Positions 41,841-51,360 of a stretch of 64,000 nucleotides of DNA are shown here, piece after piece. Both the position numbers and the translations under genes were made by a program. This DNA is from Parabacteroides faecis (lineage in GTDB: Bacteria > Bacteroidota > Bacteroidia > Bacteroidales > Tannerellaceae): contig NZ_BMPB01000010.1 in NCBI RefSeq assembly GCF_014647375.1, positions 62,001 to 126,000 on the forward strand. The letters are read 5' to 3'. Positions within the stretch are counted from its first letter, which is position 1, and the number at the start of each line of letters is the position of its first letter. The notes beneath the pieces are model-generated. The model was not told the DNA's origin and ran no database searches. It was given only the letters and a program-made list of their open reading frames with translations.

Positions 41841-43994
41841 TTATTGTAGATTCAGACGTTGTCCGGATAGTAGCTCCCTGACGGTGAATGTACCTGTATA
41901 GGAACTTGTTGTCAGTGAAACAGTGTCGGATAATTTGCATCCGGATTTGACGGAAATATTGTAATTGCTGGCATTATTGGCCCTGAATGAATCGAGTATA
42001 CTTCTGTCGGACGATGAGATCGTATAGTTCGGTATTGTATATGTCCTTCCGTTTATAATAACGCGTATCTCTCCCGATGTTGAAGTGTTTTTATTCACCA
42101 GATTTTCAACATTTATTGTCGCATTACTGAATCCTGGTGCACTGACCGTTACCTGCTCGCCGCTATCATCCTGCGTAGAAGTGAACGCTACGGTTTGTTC
42201 TCCGGTAGGAACCTGATTATAGGTGTAACTGTAACCGCCATTCACGGCTGTCCATCCGGCTTGCGACGTCGTTAGCTTTGTTGTGGCGACGAAGACGGTG
42301 AGCGGATATTCCGGTGGATAATCAGCATATCCGGGAATAGTAAACCTGAGTGTCGCAGTATTTCCTTTACCATAAACGATCATGTTATTGTTATTGACAG
42401 ATACATTTTCAAACTGGCGTGATACCAGATTGATCTCTGCCGTCTTAAAATAGTCGTTCTCTATGGTGACAGTCTCATTGCTGTTATCCAGGCTTGTTTT
42501 GAAATTAAGTGTTTTGGCACCCGGACTTTCTGCCCAGTATACATATTTATATACTCCGTTGATGAAGTTGATCTGTAGATCTTTATTCGGATCGGTCGGA
42601 TATAAATATTGAGTTGTGATCTCACACTTCAGCGGATAGAGGTAATTAGGTATTCCATCCGGTATCCGGAAAGATAATGTGATATCCTGGTCCTTGCCTG
42701 TGTATAACTCCGGAGTGAAAGCTGCCGGGCTGAAACTGTACAACGTACTCGATGTGACTGTGATCGTACGAGAGAGCTTGCCTGCTTTCACCGAGATTGT
42801 AGCTTCATTCTGTCCGGCATATACCCGGGCAATACGTGCTGTTATATTTCCATTTCCGTCGTACGACAGGCCGCTGATGATGTTGCCTCTGTCTTCCTGG
42901 ATAGATACGCTGATCTCTTTGTCGTTCGGAACTTCATTTTCCGTATAATGGGCGGTCACGTTCAAGGTACCTCCCTGCGTGTACAGGAAGTTCAGGTTGC
43001 TGACGGTAAGCCGGTTGTTATCGCTGTCGGAGATGGAGGGTGAATCTTTGAATATATCGGCATAGATATTGTTGGATACCTCTGCCTTCTTGGCATCCTC
43101 AAAAGAATTACTACCCTTTGCATCTTCGCTGAAAGATTTGATGATCACTTTGTACTGAAAGTTCCTGACGATTGTATAAGGTCTTTTATTGTTGTCAAGG
43201 AATTGTATCTTATAATATAATTCCGAGCCGTCTTTCAGGCGTCCCTTGATAATAAGGAAAGACTGATTTTCGTAATAGTTCGGATTTTCGAACATATACT
43301 TATCTTCCAGATTACAATCGGTATCGCTTTGGTCTGTTCTTGACAGGGTTTCCAGAGGTAAAGTTGTGATATCATCCTGGATGGCGAACGGGTTCGGTTC
43401 CATATTCGGAATGAAAGGAGCTACTGTTCCTGTTGAAACTATATTCGCCAAGGCGTAGCCGGTGACAGTGAAATTGTCTGTTTCATTCTGAACCGTCACC
43501 TTTGCCTGGTTACGGAACAGGGTTACGCTCAAAGGCGAGGTCAGGGAAGAAACTTCACTTCTTCCCCAGAAAACCATCTTGCTGCCGTATAAAGCAGGCA
43601 TAAGTTCTTTTTCATCTTTTTCGGCGAAAGCCTTGTCGTCGAATGAAGACCAGTTGTCGTAATTGGCAACTACATGGACGATCCTGGTTTCTTCGGATAC
43701 TTCCGCTTTGAAAGAGCCGTTGCCGACGCCATTCGTCTCCTGGCTGTCGAGGTCGGTCGCATGGACACGTCCGATGAAGAGTCCGTTCATGTCGAAAGTC
43801 AGCAACCATACGTCCGAAAGATTATTTTCGAAAGAGGCAGCACGTGTGGCAATCCTGTATTCCGGGATATTCACGGAAATCTTCAAGGTCGCTTTACCGG
43901 GAATACCGGGCTTCTCCACTTCATATTCGTCCTGGCAGGCGAATAAAGCGAATGAAGCAATTAAATATATGATAACATTTTTCATAACTTTCAT
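41841..43994 (-). CDS. large fimbrillin-like lipoprotein, putative type V pilus tip component
   Basis: 717 aa; last gene of the minus-strand fimbrial operon, 6 bp after its neighbour. The lipobox ends at Cys20 (FALFAC). A TR-A motif at Arg51-Ala52 (YRIATRAAS), 31 residues after the lipid Cys, resembles the site cut by Arg-specific protease during FimA/Mfa maturation. The N-terminal part has the fimbrillin features SDVWLLTFDMNGLFIGRV and VHVVANYDNW. The C-terminal half is a string of beta-sandwich (Ig-like) repeats, seen from recurring FTIPGYADYPPEYPLTVFV-type units. A tip-adhesin or accessory role is inferred from position and size. Confidence 0.72.
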   Translation of the reverse strand: MKVMKNVIIYLIASFALFACQDEYEVEKPGIPGKATLKISVNIPEYRIATRAASFENNLSDVWLLTFDMNGLFIGRVHATDLDSQETNGVGNGSFKAEVSEETRIVHVVANYDNWSSFDDKAFAEKDEKELMPALYGSKMVFWGRSEVSSLTSPLSVTLFRNQAKVTVQNETDNFTVTGYALANIVSTGTVAPFIPNMEPNPFAIQDDITTLPLETLSRTDQSDTDCNLEDKYMFENPNYYENQSFLIIKGRLKDGSELYYKIQFLDNNKRPYTIVRNFQYKVIIKSFSEDAKGSNSFEDAKKAEVSNNIYADIFKDSPSISDSDNNRLTVSNLNFLYTQGGTLNVTAHYTENEVPNDKEISVSIQEDRGNIISGLSYDGNGNITARIARVYAGQNEATISVKAGKLSRTITVTSSTLYSFSPAAFTPELYTGKDQDITLSFRIPDGIPNYLYPLKCEITTQYLYPTDPNKDLQINFINGVYKYVYWAESPGAKTLNFKTSLDNSNETVTIENDYFKTAEINLVSRQFENVSVNNNNMIVYGKGNTATLRFTIPGYADYPPEYPLTVFVATTKLTTSQAGWTAVNGGYSYTYNQVPTGEQTVAFTSTQDDSGEQVTVSAPGFSNATINVENLVNKNTSTSGEIRVIINGRTYTIPNYTISSSDRSILDSFRANNASNYNISVKSGCKLSDTVSLTTSSYTGTFTVRELLSGQRLNLQ

Positions 43995-44000
43995 CTTTTA

Positions 44001-45986
44001 CTATTTAACATCTCTCACGCAACGTACGGAAGAACGTAGCGGATTGAAACCGTTACCGCCTCCGACCCTGGGGTCCATAAATTGTACGGTACTACTGGCT
44101 CTGGCACTCCAGTACCAGCTTCCTTCCAGAATCTTTTTTACTTCGGCCGCCTTGATGTTCTGGAGTACGTCGATCAGATATACTTCTGCCAGTGTAGGCA
44201 TACGCCAGTCCGAATAAGTCTCACCGGTCGTTTCATCTCTTTCAACATAGGTAGAGCATTTATTTCTGGAATTCAGATAACTGTCCGATGTCGTTACTCC
44301 GAACTGTGAAGCCAGCATCACGCGGGGAGAGATACGCCGGTTATTTTCCTCCGTATCGATCGTCTCGTTGTTTGCATCTCTCAGCGGGTAACCCAGAACT
44401 GCATTATTCCTGATGTATTCGGCATACGATCGTCCCAGTGCAGGATTGGCAGCATAATGTGTATATCCGCTACCGAAATCTTCATCGAATTCATCCGGAT
44501 CGGGCAACGAGGAGAAGTCGGCAACAAAAGAACCGATCACGTACATCTTTTTATTATTCTGTCCCTGGCTGCCGCCTGGTGTTTCCGCTGAGATATCGGA
44601 ACTAAGGTACAAGGCCGGATACTGTGTAACCGTGACCTTCTGTGTAAAACCGATTCCGTTCTTTACTGTGAATTCGATCTCTTTCGCAACAAAGTTTCCG
44701 GGAAGCGTACTGTTTATTACAATGTCTCCTGACTTAACTCCTTGCGAACAGGTTATATCGACTCCGTTAGCCCCGTTTGTGACAGTTGTTCCGTTGACAG
44801 TGATATCCGTTATTTCGACGTCCGGGGTGGATGACTGGAATGTCGTTGTATAACTCGTACGGTTCGGTAACGTGATCGTTGTCTGTTCCACGTAGAGAAA
44901 GTTGAATCCTTCTACCGAAACCAATACCTCTTTCGTTGTCCAGTCTTTGATCGTATAGTTGGCACTGATCTCTTTGGCAGATTCCGGTGTTTCAGACCCT
45001 GGTTTGTCTACCAGGATCGTAATATCGTATAAATGGTTACGTTCCAGTTTATAGATAGCGTCCCGTTCGGCTTCCTGTTCTTCGGACGGATTAGCCGTAT
45101 CATCGGACGGTAACCGGAAATTGACAGGCACCTTATAGTAATTCTGCGTATATTCTTTTCCATCCGGGCCGGTTATCGGAATATTCATGATCAGATATGT
45201 TTCGTTCTGTTGATCCTGGCTCCAATCGTTCGGATATGAATAGACGACCGTCTTGTCCGAGCCTGCACCGGAGGCGATATCCGTAAAACCTGACATGCTC
45301 TGTAGCTGCGGGGTAGCCGGTGTTGCTGTTTCGAGTACGGATGCATTGGTTGCATACCGGTACAGCTTTTTGCTGATATTTTCGCTTTTCAAAGCTGAAA
45401 AACTATTTGTATAAGCTGTTGACACCCGTATTTTAGCAGCAGCCCTTTTCAATGGCACAGTAATTTCTTTGTTCATTATCACACCATCGTTCAGGATCTG
45501 GGCGGACGTGCCATCCATCAAAAAGCTATCCTGTATTTTATCGGGGTCCAGGGTTGAAACGGCTTGTGCTTTCAGTTCGGAAAGGGTAAGACCATTCGCC
45601 GGAACAGTTTGTGAATAGTTTGCTACAACATATGTATTATATGTCTTATCCCGGTTGAACTGTTCTTGCTTGGCGTTCAGAGTCACTGTGTATTCTCCGC
45701 TTACCGCTTTTCCGGAGGCTAAGTTTATATGTTGATAGAAAAAGCAGGCGTCTTCTCCTTCCCCGTAAATGAACACATCCAGTGTCTTCACCAGGTTTTC
45801 ATTCAGGTTGTCTTCACCGGTTTCCGTATCTGCTTTTGTGATGCCGGGTTGCGCCAATGATAACCGGATCGCTATTTTACCGGAATCGGCAAAAGGCTTA
45901 TTCTCTAGCTCTTCCTGGCTACAGGAAGAAAGCAATAAAGTAAGCACCGATAAGCATAATATGATATAATTCTTATTTCGTTTCAT
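44001..45986 (-). CDS. fimbrillin-like lipoprotein with C-terminal DUF1566/Lcl-type domain, putative pilus tip adhesin
   Basis: 661 aa. The lipobox ends at Cys22 (TLLLSSC). At the usual cleavage position the sequence is ITKAD, a Lys51 where neighbouring proteins have Arg. The N-terminal half is Mfa-like (VKTLDVFIYGEGED, NTYVVANYSQ). The C-terminal 90 or so residues carry SDWRMPTLAEVYLIDVL, then GSWYWSARASST and VRCVRDVK, the pattern of the DUF1566/Lcl C-terminal (C-type-lectin-like) domain found in bacterial adhesins. It sits between a 489-aa fimbrial protein (15-bp gap) and the 717-aa protein. An adhesive-tip role is inferred. Confidence 0.75.
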   Translation of the reverse strand: MKRNKNYIILCLSVLTLLLSSCSQEELENKPFADSGKIAIRLSLAQPGITKADTETGEDNLNENLVKTLDVFIYGEGEDACFFYQHINLASGKAVSGEYTVTLNAKQEQFNRDKTYNTYVVANYSQTVPANGLTLSELKAQAVSTLDPDKIQDSFLMDGTSAQILNDGVIMNKEITVPLKRAAAKIRVSTAYTNSFSALKSENISKKLYRYATNASVLETATPATPQLQSMSGFTDIASGAGSDKTVVYSYPNDWSQDQQNETYLIMNIPITGPDGKEYTQNYYKVPVNFRLPSDDTANPSEEQEAERDAIYKLERNHLYDITILVDKPGSETPESAKEISANYTIKDWTTKEVLVSVEGFNFLYVEQTTITLPNRTSYTTTFQSSTPDVEITDITVNGTTVTNGANGVDITCSQGVKSGDIVINSTLPGNFVAKEIEFTVKNGIGFTQKVTVTQYPALYLSSDISAETPGGSQGQNNKKMYVIGSFVADFSSLPDPDEFDEDFGSGYTHYAANPALGRSYAEYIRNNAVLGYPLRDANNETIDTEENNRRISPRVMLASQFGVTTSDSYLNSRNKCSTYVERDETTGETYSDWRMPTLAEVYLIDVLQNIKAAEVKKILEGSWYWSARASSTVQFMDPRVGGGNGFNPLRSSVRCVRDVK

Positions 45987-46001
45987 AACCCTTTTCTCCT
46001 T

Positions 46002-47471
46002 TTATTTATATTCTGTTTGTGTGATCAGAATATCTGTATCATTGTCACCCGGGAATTTTCGTGATCCGTTACTCTGGAGCGGATTGATCTTGAGTTTTTC
46101 CCCTTCGACGGTGATATACAACCGTACTTCGCGTTGAGAACCTCCCCACGGCTTTGTTGCCCCGACTTTTATTTCGTAGATATTATCTCCTGCGATCCCT
46201 TTTGAAATAGCCAGTTTCCCGGCAGTCGATCCTTCTTTCCCGAAAGTAAATTCCAAACCGTTCGTTAATGTCGCTGTCCAGATAGCTCCTGCCGGACCTG
46301 TCAGGCGGAAGTTATAGCTGACATAGGACGTTTTATTTTGTGGCTCCCCATTCTGTACATAAGGATATTGTATGATCCCGTCAGTGGCACTCGTATTGTT
46401 TGCACTGAATTCATAATCTCCATCCTTTACCACGTGACCGATCTCTGAAACAGATTTGGTCCAGGGGAGAGTGATAGTTTTAAGCTCCAGTATATTGTCC
46501 GGATGATCGATGATCCCCATGACCGTATATACCGTATTCCGTTTCAGGCTGTATTTATTATCCGTCTGCCCGTTGTCGGTTATGTAACCTTTGTATTTAT
46601 AAAGTTCTCCGTCTACTGTCACAGAAATACGTAAATAAGGTGTGATCAGCGAATCGGGCGCCCCCGGACCGGCTATGTTCTGATAACTGTAGAAAGAAGC
46701 CACCGCCTTATCCGGTGTGATAACGGAGAGGTCTTCGGGTACACGTTCCAGCGTATTATCGGAACTGATCGTCCGGCTCTCCTGTCTTTTTTCGACTGGC
46801 GAAACCATGACCTCATTTTGATATTTGCCGAGCGTATTGGTAACTTGATTGACCAGCTCGATTGAGTTCACGACTACTTCACTGTCCGTATACTTACTGT
46901 TTTTGAACATGTAAATGTCCAGTCGTGAAACCAGTCGTTCCATTGGCACGGTTACCTCTGTCAGAAAATCTTCTATGGGCGTTTCTTTCCTACCGACCAT
47001 CAGGATATTAGTATCGCTGAAACCGTTCCGGTTCGAAATGGTCAGGTTTTCCAGTTCCTGTAAAGTCAGGTCACCTAATTCTTGTAAAGCGATTTCTCCT
47101 TTTGACGGAATTGAAAAGACCTTGTCCGGATCGTTATAATTCCCTATGGTATAGATAATCTTTGTCTGTGGTGAAACCTGGACCGACCGGATTAACTCAT
47201 CCGTATATTGCGGAGTTATGACTGGAACCAGTTCGGTGTATTCACGACTGCCGTCGGCTTTGTTGAATACATAGAGAGCCAGGCTTGAAAACTTACCGTC
47301 CCCCCCTTTGCTCAGGTTGTCTGCTGTTGCGCGAGTGGAGATAGTCATGTTCAGTCGTGCATCCATTTTCGCCGAGGTCTGATTCGTATCCTGGTCTTCA
47401 GTACAGGATGTAGCCAGCAGGGCGACAATGAAAACACCTATTGTCGCTATATATTTGTTCTTGATTTTCAT
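46002..47471 (-). CDS. fimbrillin-like lipoprotein (Mfa/Fim accessory subunit)
   Basis: 489 aa. The lipobox ends at Cys23 (VALLATSC). An STR-A motif follows at Arg47-Ala48 (MTISTRATAD). SSLALYVFNKADGSREYTEL and KIIYTIGNYND are typical beta-strands of the N-terminal fimbrillin domain, and RLVSRLDIYMFKN resembles the strand that starts the second domain. Its size and place after the FimB-like anchor fit an accessory or tip-proximal subunit (FimC/D- or Mfa3/4-like). The exact orthology is not resolved. It lies 13 bp downstream of the anchor gene and 15 bp before the next accessory gene. Confidence 0.72.
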   Translation of the reverse strand: MKIKNKYIATIGVFIVALLATSCTEDQDTNQTSAKMDARLNMTISTRATADNLSKGGDGKFSSLALYVFNKADGSREYTELVPVITPQYTDELIRSVQVSPQTKIIYTIGNYNDPDKVFSIPSKGEIALQELGDLTLQELENLTISNRNGFSDTNILMVGRKETPIEDFLTEVTVPMERLVSRLDIYMFKNSKYTDSEVVVNSIELVNQVTNTLGKYQNEVMVSPVEKRQESRTISSDNTLERVPEDLSVITPDKAVASFYSYQNIAGPGAPDSLITPYLRISVTVDGELYKYKGYITDNGQTDNKYSLKRNTVYTVMGIIDHPDNILELKTITLPWTKSVSEIGHVVKDGDYEFSANNTSATDGIIQYPYVQNGEPQNKTSYVSYNFRLTGPAGAIWTATLTNGLEFTFGKEGSTAGKLAISKGIAGDNIYEIKVGATKPWGGSQREVRLYITVEGEKLKINPLQSNGSRKFPGDNDTDILITQTEYK

Positions 47472-47484
47472 ATCTTTATGGGGC

Positions 47485-48363
47485 TTATCCGAGGCCCGGT
47501 ATTATCACCTCTTCATCCCAGGGTTTGACTGTGACCGAGGTCCCATTGAAACGGAAGCGGATCCCTACCGTCACTTCGTTGATCCCGTTGACCGTGATCC
47601 GGTTATCTTGCATGAAATCCTTTAGCTTCAATGTATATATTGTTTTATTAGTCTCTTTTCTTATCAGATTGATATAGATGCCGTTATCGTCGTTGAATCG
47701 CAAAACATTGAACTTTGTGTCGAAAGCGGGTGAATTTTCCTCTTTACGGGCAACCGGCCTGTACGAAACATTCTCCGAAGAGAATGTTTTCGTAAAGTCG
47801 ACTGTCGGGCTCAGATTACCGATCTCGATGTCGATCGGTGATGTGGCATCTGCCAGAGCAGCCTCTTCCAGTCCAACCAGTTCAATATACATTTTTATGT
47901 GCGAGCTGCTGAAATAAACGGTATCTTCACTTGAGTTATCCTGAAATATTTCAATGTCTCTGCTTCCAATGTACAGGCTGTCATTAGTGGTGATCAATTC
48001 TTTTGTAAAATAGTGAGGGGCTGCAACCAAAGCTGTGTTTAAAGTTGAAGCCTGGTCGATCCGGGTGTCGTTCCGGGAATTACCCCAGCAAATGATCCGG
48101 TATTTGCCTGCCGGAAGATTGAGGGGAGTTCCCTGAACGCGTCTTAAATCACCCTGATCCAGTCCGATCGTTTGTACTAGTGCTCCGTTTTCGCCATATA
48201 CATACAGATCCACTTTCTCTATTTTTTCAGGGAATATATCCTTTGTCCCGTCTCCGAAGTATTTGAAGACCAGGTTGGTGTCACAACTAGCCAAATCTTC
48301 TTTGATACAACCGGTCATCAGGACAACCCATAACATGATGCTGAAATATATAATTCGTTTCAT
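47485..48363 (-). CDS. FimB/Mfa2-family fimbrial anchor lipoprotein
   Basis: 292 aa. The lipobox ends at Cys19 (WVVLMTGC), followed by IKEDLASCD, the recurrent Mfa2/FimB start. DLYVYGENGALVQTI and LNLPAGKYRIICWGNSRND are the conserved strands of the first domain, and the protein ends with VKPWDEEVIIPGLG. There is no TR-A cleavage motif, as expected for a member that keeps its lipid and anchors the pilus to the outer membrane, regulating its length. It lies 36 bp downstream of the major-subunit gene. Family assignment is good; function follows from Porphyromonas studies of the family. Confidence 0.85.
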   Translation of the reverse strand: MKRIIYFSIMLWVVLMTGCIKEDLASCDTNLVFKYFGDGTKDIFPEKIEKVDLYVYGENGALVQTIGLDQGDLRRVQGTPLNLPAGKYRIICWGNSRNDTRIDQASTLNTALVAAPHYFTKELITTNDSLYIGSRDIEIFQDNSSEDTVYFSSSHIKMYIELVGLEEAALADATSPIDIEIGNLSPTVDFTKTFSSENVSYRPVARKEENSPAFDTKFNVLRFNDDNGIYINLIRKETNKTIYTLKLKDFMQDNRITVNGINEVTVGIRFRFNGTSVTVKPWDEEVIIPGLG

Positions 48364-48399
48364 TTGTTCTGTATGTTGAAATTATATTGAAATTGGAAA

Positions 48400-49620
48400 T
48401 TACTGATCCAGGTCGAATCCCGGAGTGATCGTTTCTTCTGCCCAAGGAGCAATCGTTACATGAACCAATACGTTAAACTGGATATTTTCCAGGTCATTAT
48501 CGAGCATCGGTATCAGTTCGACCTCCATATTATAGATCGTACCCGGTTTGAAGTCGGCAGCCGTCATTTCAACATCCGGTGCTTTGAAATACTTCACGAT
48601 GTTGGCGAAGCGTGCCTTGTTGGCCAGCGACGGGTTGAATGCTGTCGTATTGGTAGACTGCATACCTTCTACATTGATATTTGTCAGGTCGAGATGTATT
48701 GTCGGTACCACTGATCCCGGGAAGAAGTTGAATGCATAGCTCTTTCCTGTCGCAGGAACCATATTTATTGTTTGATAAGCTCCTCCTGAATAGTTGTTGT
48801 AGCTGGCATACGATGCAGCATCGTTGGGAGTAGGCTGATTGAACAACCATTTGCCTTCCAGGATATTGTTCACGGCTGAAGCGTTGCTGTACAGGTCTTC
48901 TACATTTGTCGAATCATGATAGGTGTTGAAGAATTTATTCAGGTAGATACCTTTCAGGTCTGCAGTAAAGTCTGTCCAGGTGACTTTGGCTTCTTCTGTT
49001 TTTCCTCCGACAAGACGTGTGAATGTAAATTCTTTCTTGTCAGTGAAATAGATCCTGTTAATCTGTATACGGGCAAGGATCGGTTTAATGGTCACATTGG
49101 CCGTATAGGTTTGTCCTGAAGTCGGGTCCGGTTCGACCGGTTCGGCGACGATCGGTGTCAGGTCTTCATCGACACCGGAATACAATACGCCTGATCCCTG
49201 CTGCTGGTCGAGTGTAGTTGTTACCTGGTTATCTACCACCGCACTACCCGGGTTGCCATAGATATATACTTTGGAAACGGTTTGAGGTACATTGATGAAT
49301 TTTAAACCAGATCCTTCTCCTGTGCCGGTCAGTTTGCTCCAATCGGAATCGGCTGCAACATCTTTATTTACTGTCTTTGATACAACGACACTGTTGCTGG
49401 CATCTGTCAGATTGATAAGTACGCTGTTGACATTTATAGTATCTTTAGTCAGGAAATTCCCGGCTTCTGAGGCTCTTGTCTGGATTCCCGGCATTCCTGC
49501 CAATGATACGGAAATGGATTTAGGACCACCCGCATCGGGAACCGGGGATTCATCGTCATTGCTACATGCAAATAAAGTGGCTACAGCAAATAAAGCTGTA
49601 AATAAATTTCTGAAATTCAT
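48400..49620 (-). CDS. FimA/Mfa1-like major fimbrial subunit (fimbrillin)
   Basis: Likely structural pilin of a type V pilus. 406 aa. The lipobox ends at Cys19 (VATLFAC), and QTR-A at Arg49-Ala50 (GIQTRASEAG) is the expected site where an Arg-specific protease removes the N-terminal strand so that subunits polymerise by strand exchange. VNSVLINLTDASNSVVVSKT and KVYIYGNPGS mark the N-terminal domain, ILARIQINRIYFTDKKEFTF the second. The end (VHVTIAPWAEETITPGF) is similar to the anchor's. It is first in the apparent operon, directly before the FimB-like anchor, as in fimA-fimB and mfa1-mfa2 loci. Confidence 0.82.
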   Translation of the reverse strand: MNFRNLFTALFAVATLFACSNDDESPVPDAGGPKSISVSLAGMPGIQTRASEAGNFLTKDTINVNSVLINLTDASNSVVVSKTVNKDVAADSDWSKLTGTGEGSGLKFINVPQTVSKVYIYGNPGSAVVDNQVTTTLDQQQGSGVLYSGVDEDLTPIVAEPVEPDPTSGQTYTANVTIKPILARIQINRIYFTDKKEFTFTRLVGGKTEEAKVTWTDFTADLKGIYLNKFFNTYHDSTNVEDLYSNASAVNNILEGKWLFNQPTPNDAASYASYNNYSGGAYQTINMVPATGKSYAFNFFPGSVVPTIHLDLTNINVEGMQSTNTTAFNPSLANKARFANIVKYFKAPDVEMTAADFKPGTIYNMEVELIPMLDNDLENIQFNVLVHVTIAPWAEETITPGFDLDQ

Positions 49621-49773
49621 AACTCTCTGTTATTAATGATTAATACTCTGTGTGGAAGTCTTTCCCTCCTGTCTGTCATTAGTGGTTTCTTATGCGTTTA
49701 TGAGGCATAAGAGTGGCTGTACATATAAAAATATATGTAAAATGTTTCTTAATTTGTAATACTCTTTTTTTGT

Positions 49774-50370
49774 TTATTTGAGGATATAGATGAGGCTCAG
49801 ACCAGCTTTGGTGGGACCGAAATAATTCCTGTGGCCGTCTTTTATTTTACTACCACATTGGCCGCAGGGATATTTATCGTAATCCAGATAAGCATAACCA
49901 ACTCCGATCGTCGCCTCTATGCTAAGGCGCTTATTGAGTATCCAATGATAACCATAGGAAACACCGGCTCCGTAGAGGTTGCCCTGATAACGGTGGTCTT
50001 TGAGTCCCAGCATCTTGATGCCGCCAACGTTGTACTCGGCATAATGTGCATGGAGTCCGAAGAAATGTCCGTTGAATCGTTCGCAGGTCCAGTAGCGTAG
50101 TTCGGGTTGAACCAGCCAGTGTTTGAGTTTCTTGCTGTCGGAAAATGTCCATGGATTATAATTCCCCGACAGGTCGAGTGTAAATTTATCGGATAGCCCT
50201 ATTTCAAACCCCAGATTCGGGGTTGTCGTTGCCCAATATAATGCATTTGTTTTGATTGCATAAGCCGGTAAATGGTTTCTATTATCTTTTACTTGTGCTG
50301 CTATGCCACTGACAAATGCATAAATAATGCATATTATCAATATTCCTCTTCTCATCGTACTTTTACTCAC
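49774..50370 (-). CDS. DUF3575-family outer-membrane protein of fimbrial loci
   Basis: 198 aa with an N-terminal signal peptide (a start at 50355, MRRGILIICIIYAFVSGIAAQ, is equally possible). AIKTNALYWATTTPNLGFEIGLSDKFTLDLSGNYNPW is the DUF3575 hallmark, and alternating aromatic strands suggest a small beta-barrel ending in SLIYILK. DUF3575 genes are regularly found next to Mfa/Fim fimbrial genes in Bacteroidales; a role in assembly or secretion is often assumed but not shown here. It lies 153 bp upstream of the major subunit gene, on the same strand. Confidence 0.85.
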   Translation of the reverse strand: MSKSTMRRGILIICIIYAFVSGIAAQVKDNRNHLPAYAIKTNALYWATTTPNLGFEIGLSDKFTLDLSGNYNPWTFSDSKKLKHWLVQPELRYWTCERFNGHFFGLHAHYAEYNVGGIKMLGLKDHRYQGNLYGAGVSYGYHWILNKRLSIEATIGVGYAYLDYDKYPCGQCGSKIKDGHRNYFGPTKAGLSLIYILK

Positions 50371-50552
50371 AAATTGTTAAACATCCAAGAAGAACCTCCC
50401 TTATTGTTTCAGACGCCTTACGCCCTGATTTTTACCCTATGAGATTCTTGCTCTCTTTATGAATGAAACAACTATAATTCAGATAAGTTTTAGAAAGTAT
50501 GTAGAATAAGAAATTTTGGCATAATATTTACTTTTGATGATACAATTTAAGG

Positions 50553-50969
50553 TTAAAAGGGTTCGAAGACTACTTCTTCGCCATCCAGCAAACCGGATAA
50601 TTCGTACGGACTTATAAATAACTGGTCGAAAAACAGATAATCACCGTTCGGATATTCCATATAAATGGATCCGTAATAATCATCATCCCATTCCCAATAA
50701 AACGAGTTGCGAAGTTCTTCAAAGTCTCCCGGAAAATCGCTGAAAGAGCGTACGATCGTTTCTTTGCCGCTACCATCGGAATAGAAGATGAGGCGTTGCG
50801 TGCAGGGATAACCGTTGGAGTCTATATATTCATCATACCATCCGGAACCGTTACACAACAGATATTCAGGATTTTCATCAACAGGATCGAACGGTTTATC
50901 CTGACAACTGTTGAATCCGCAAAGGATGGTAAGTAATAAAATAAGACTAAATATGCTTTTCTTTTTCAT
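50553..50969 (-). CDS. small lipoprotein of unknown function
   Basis: 138 aa. The lipobox ends at Cys22 (LCGFNSC). The mature part is acidic and rich in aromatic residues (SFYWEWDDDYYGSIYMEYP), with predicted beta strands. No family is recognised. The pattern of alternating charged and aromatic strands recalls small lipocalin-like or immunity-like domains, but nothing decisive is seen. It has its own -7 box at 50993-51000 and lies on the same strand as the fimbrial genes, 182 bp before the DUF3575 gene. Membership in the fimbrial operon is uncertain. Confidence 0.65.
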   Translation of the reverse strand: MKKKSIFSLILLLTILCGFNSCQDKPFDPVDENPEYLLCNGSGWYDEYIDSNGYPCTQRLIFYSDGSGKETIVRSFSDFPGDFEELRNSFYWEWDDDYYGSIYMEYPNGDYLFFDQLFISPYELSGLLDGEEVVFEPF

Positions 50970-50992
50970 AACGATTCTCTTTTGTGAAGATA

Positions 50993-51000
50993 CAAAGATA
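50993..51000 (-). promoter_or_regulatory. -7 box of the small lipoprotein gene
   Basis: The minus strand reads TATCTTTG (TAnnTTTG), 24 bp before the lipoprotein start codon. Confidence 0.55.
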
Positions 51001-51116
51001 GTTTATGTTTTAATAAAATTAAAATGTAGGCAGATCAGTATAATATATGATAGGATAAATATGTCAAATTTAGAAAGATTTGAACTATTCATCTATAAAC
51101 CATCAGTCATCAATAG

Positions 51117-51304
51117 GGCTGGTATAGTTACAGGTCTATTTGCCGTCGGTTTTAACCGACGGATAAGTAAATGCTCTATCTCTTTGGACTTTAGTCCCAT
51201 TTAAAGAGTCTCTCTATGTAAAGAGAAATGTGGCTGAAGCCAATAAAGAGAAGCAACTTGTAAACCGTCAGTTAAAACTGACGGCAAATAAACCTGTAAT
51301 GGCT
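51117..51304. repeat. paired-palindrome element (REP/BIME-like)
   Basis: Two palindromes of the form CCGTCRGTT-WW-AACYGACGG lie at 51143-51162 and 51265-51284 in opposite orientation. They are flanked by a matching stretch (TTACAGGTYTATTTG next to the left one, its complement next to the right), 32 of 36 positions identical between arms. Between them are a short GGACTTTAGTCC palindrome and AT-rich DNA. No coding frame is apparent. It lies in the 391-bp gap between two fimbrial-region lipoprotein genes. The form recalls REP doublets mobilised by RAYT transposases, which is inference. Confidence 0.65.
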
Positions 51305-51360
51305 AAGTCACTTTGATAAAGGGATAGCTCATTATTGATAAGTTTTGAACCTTACAACCT

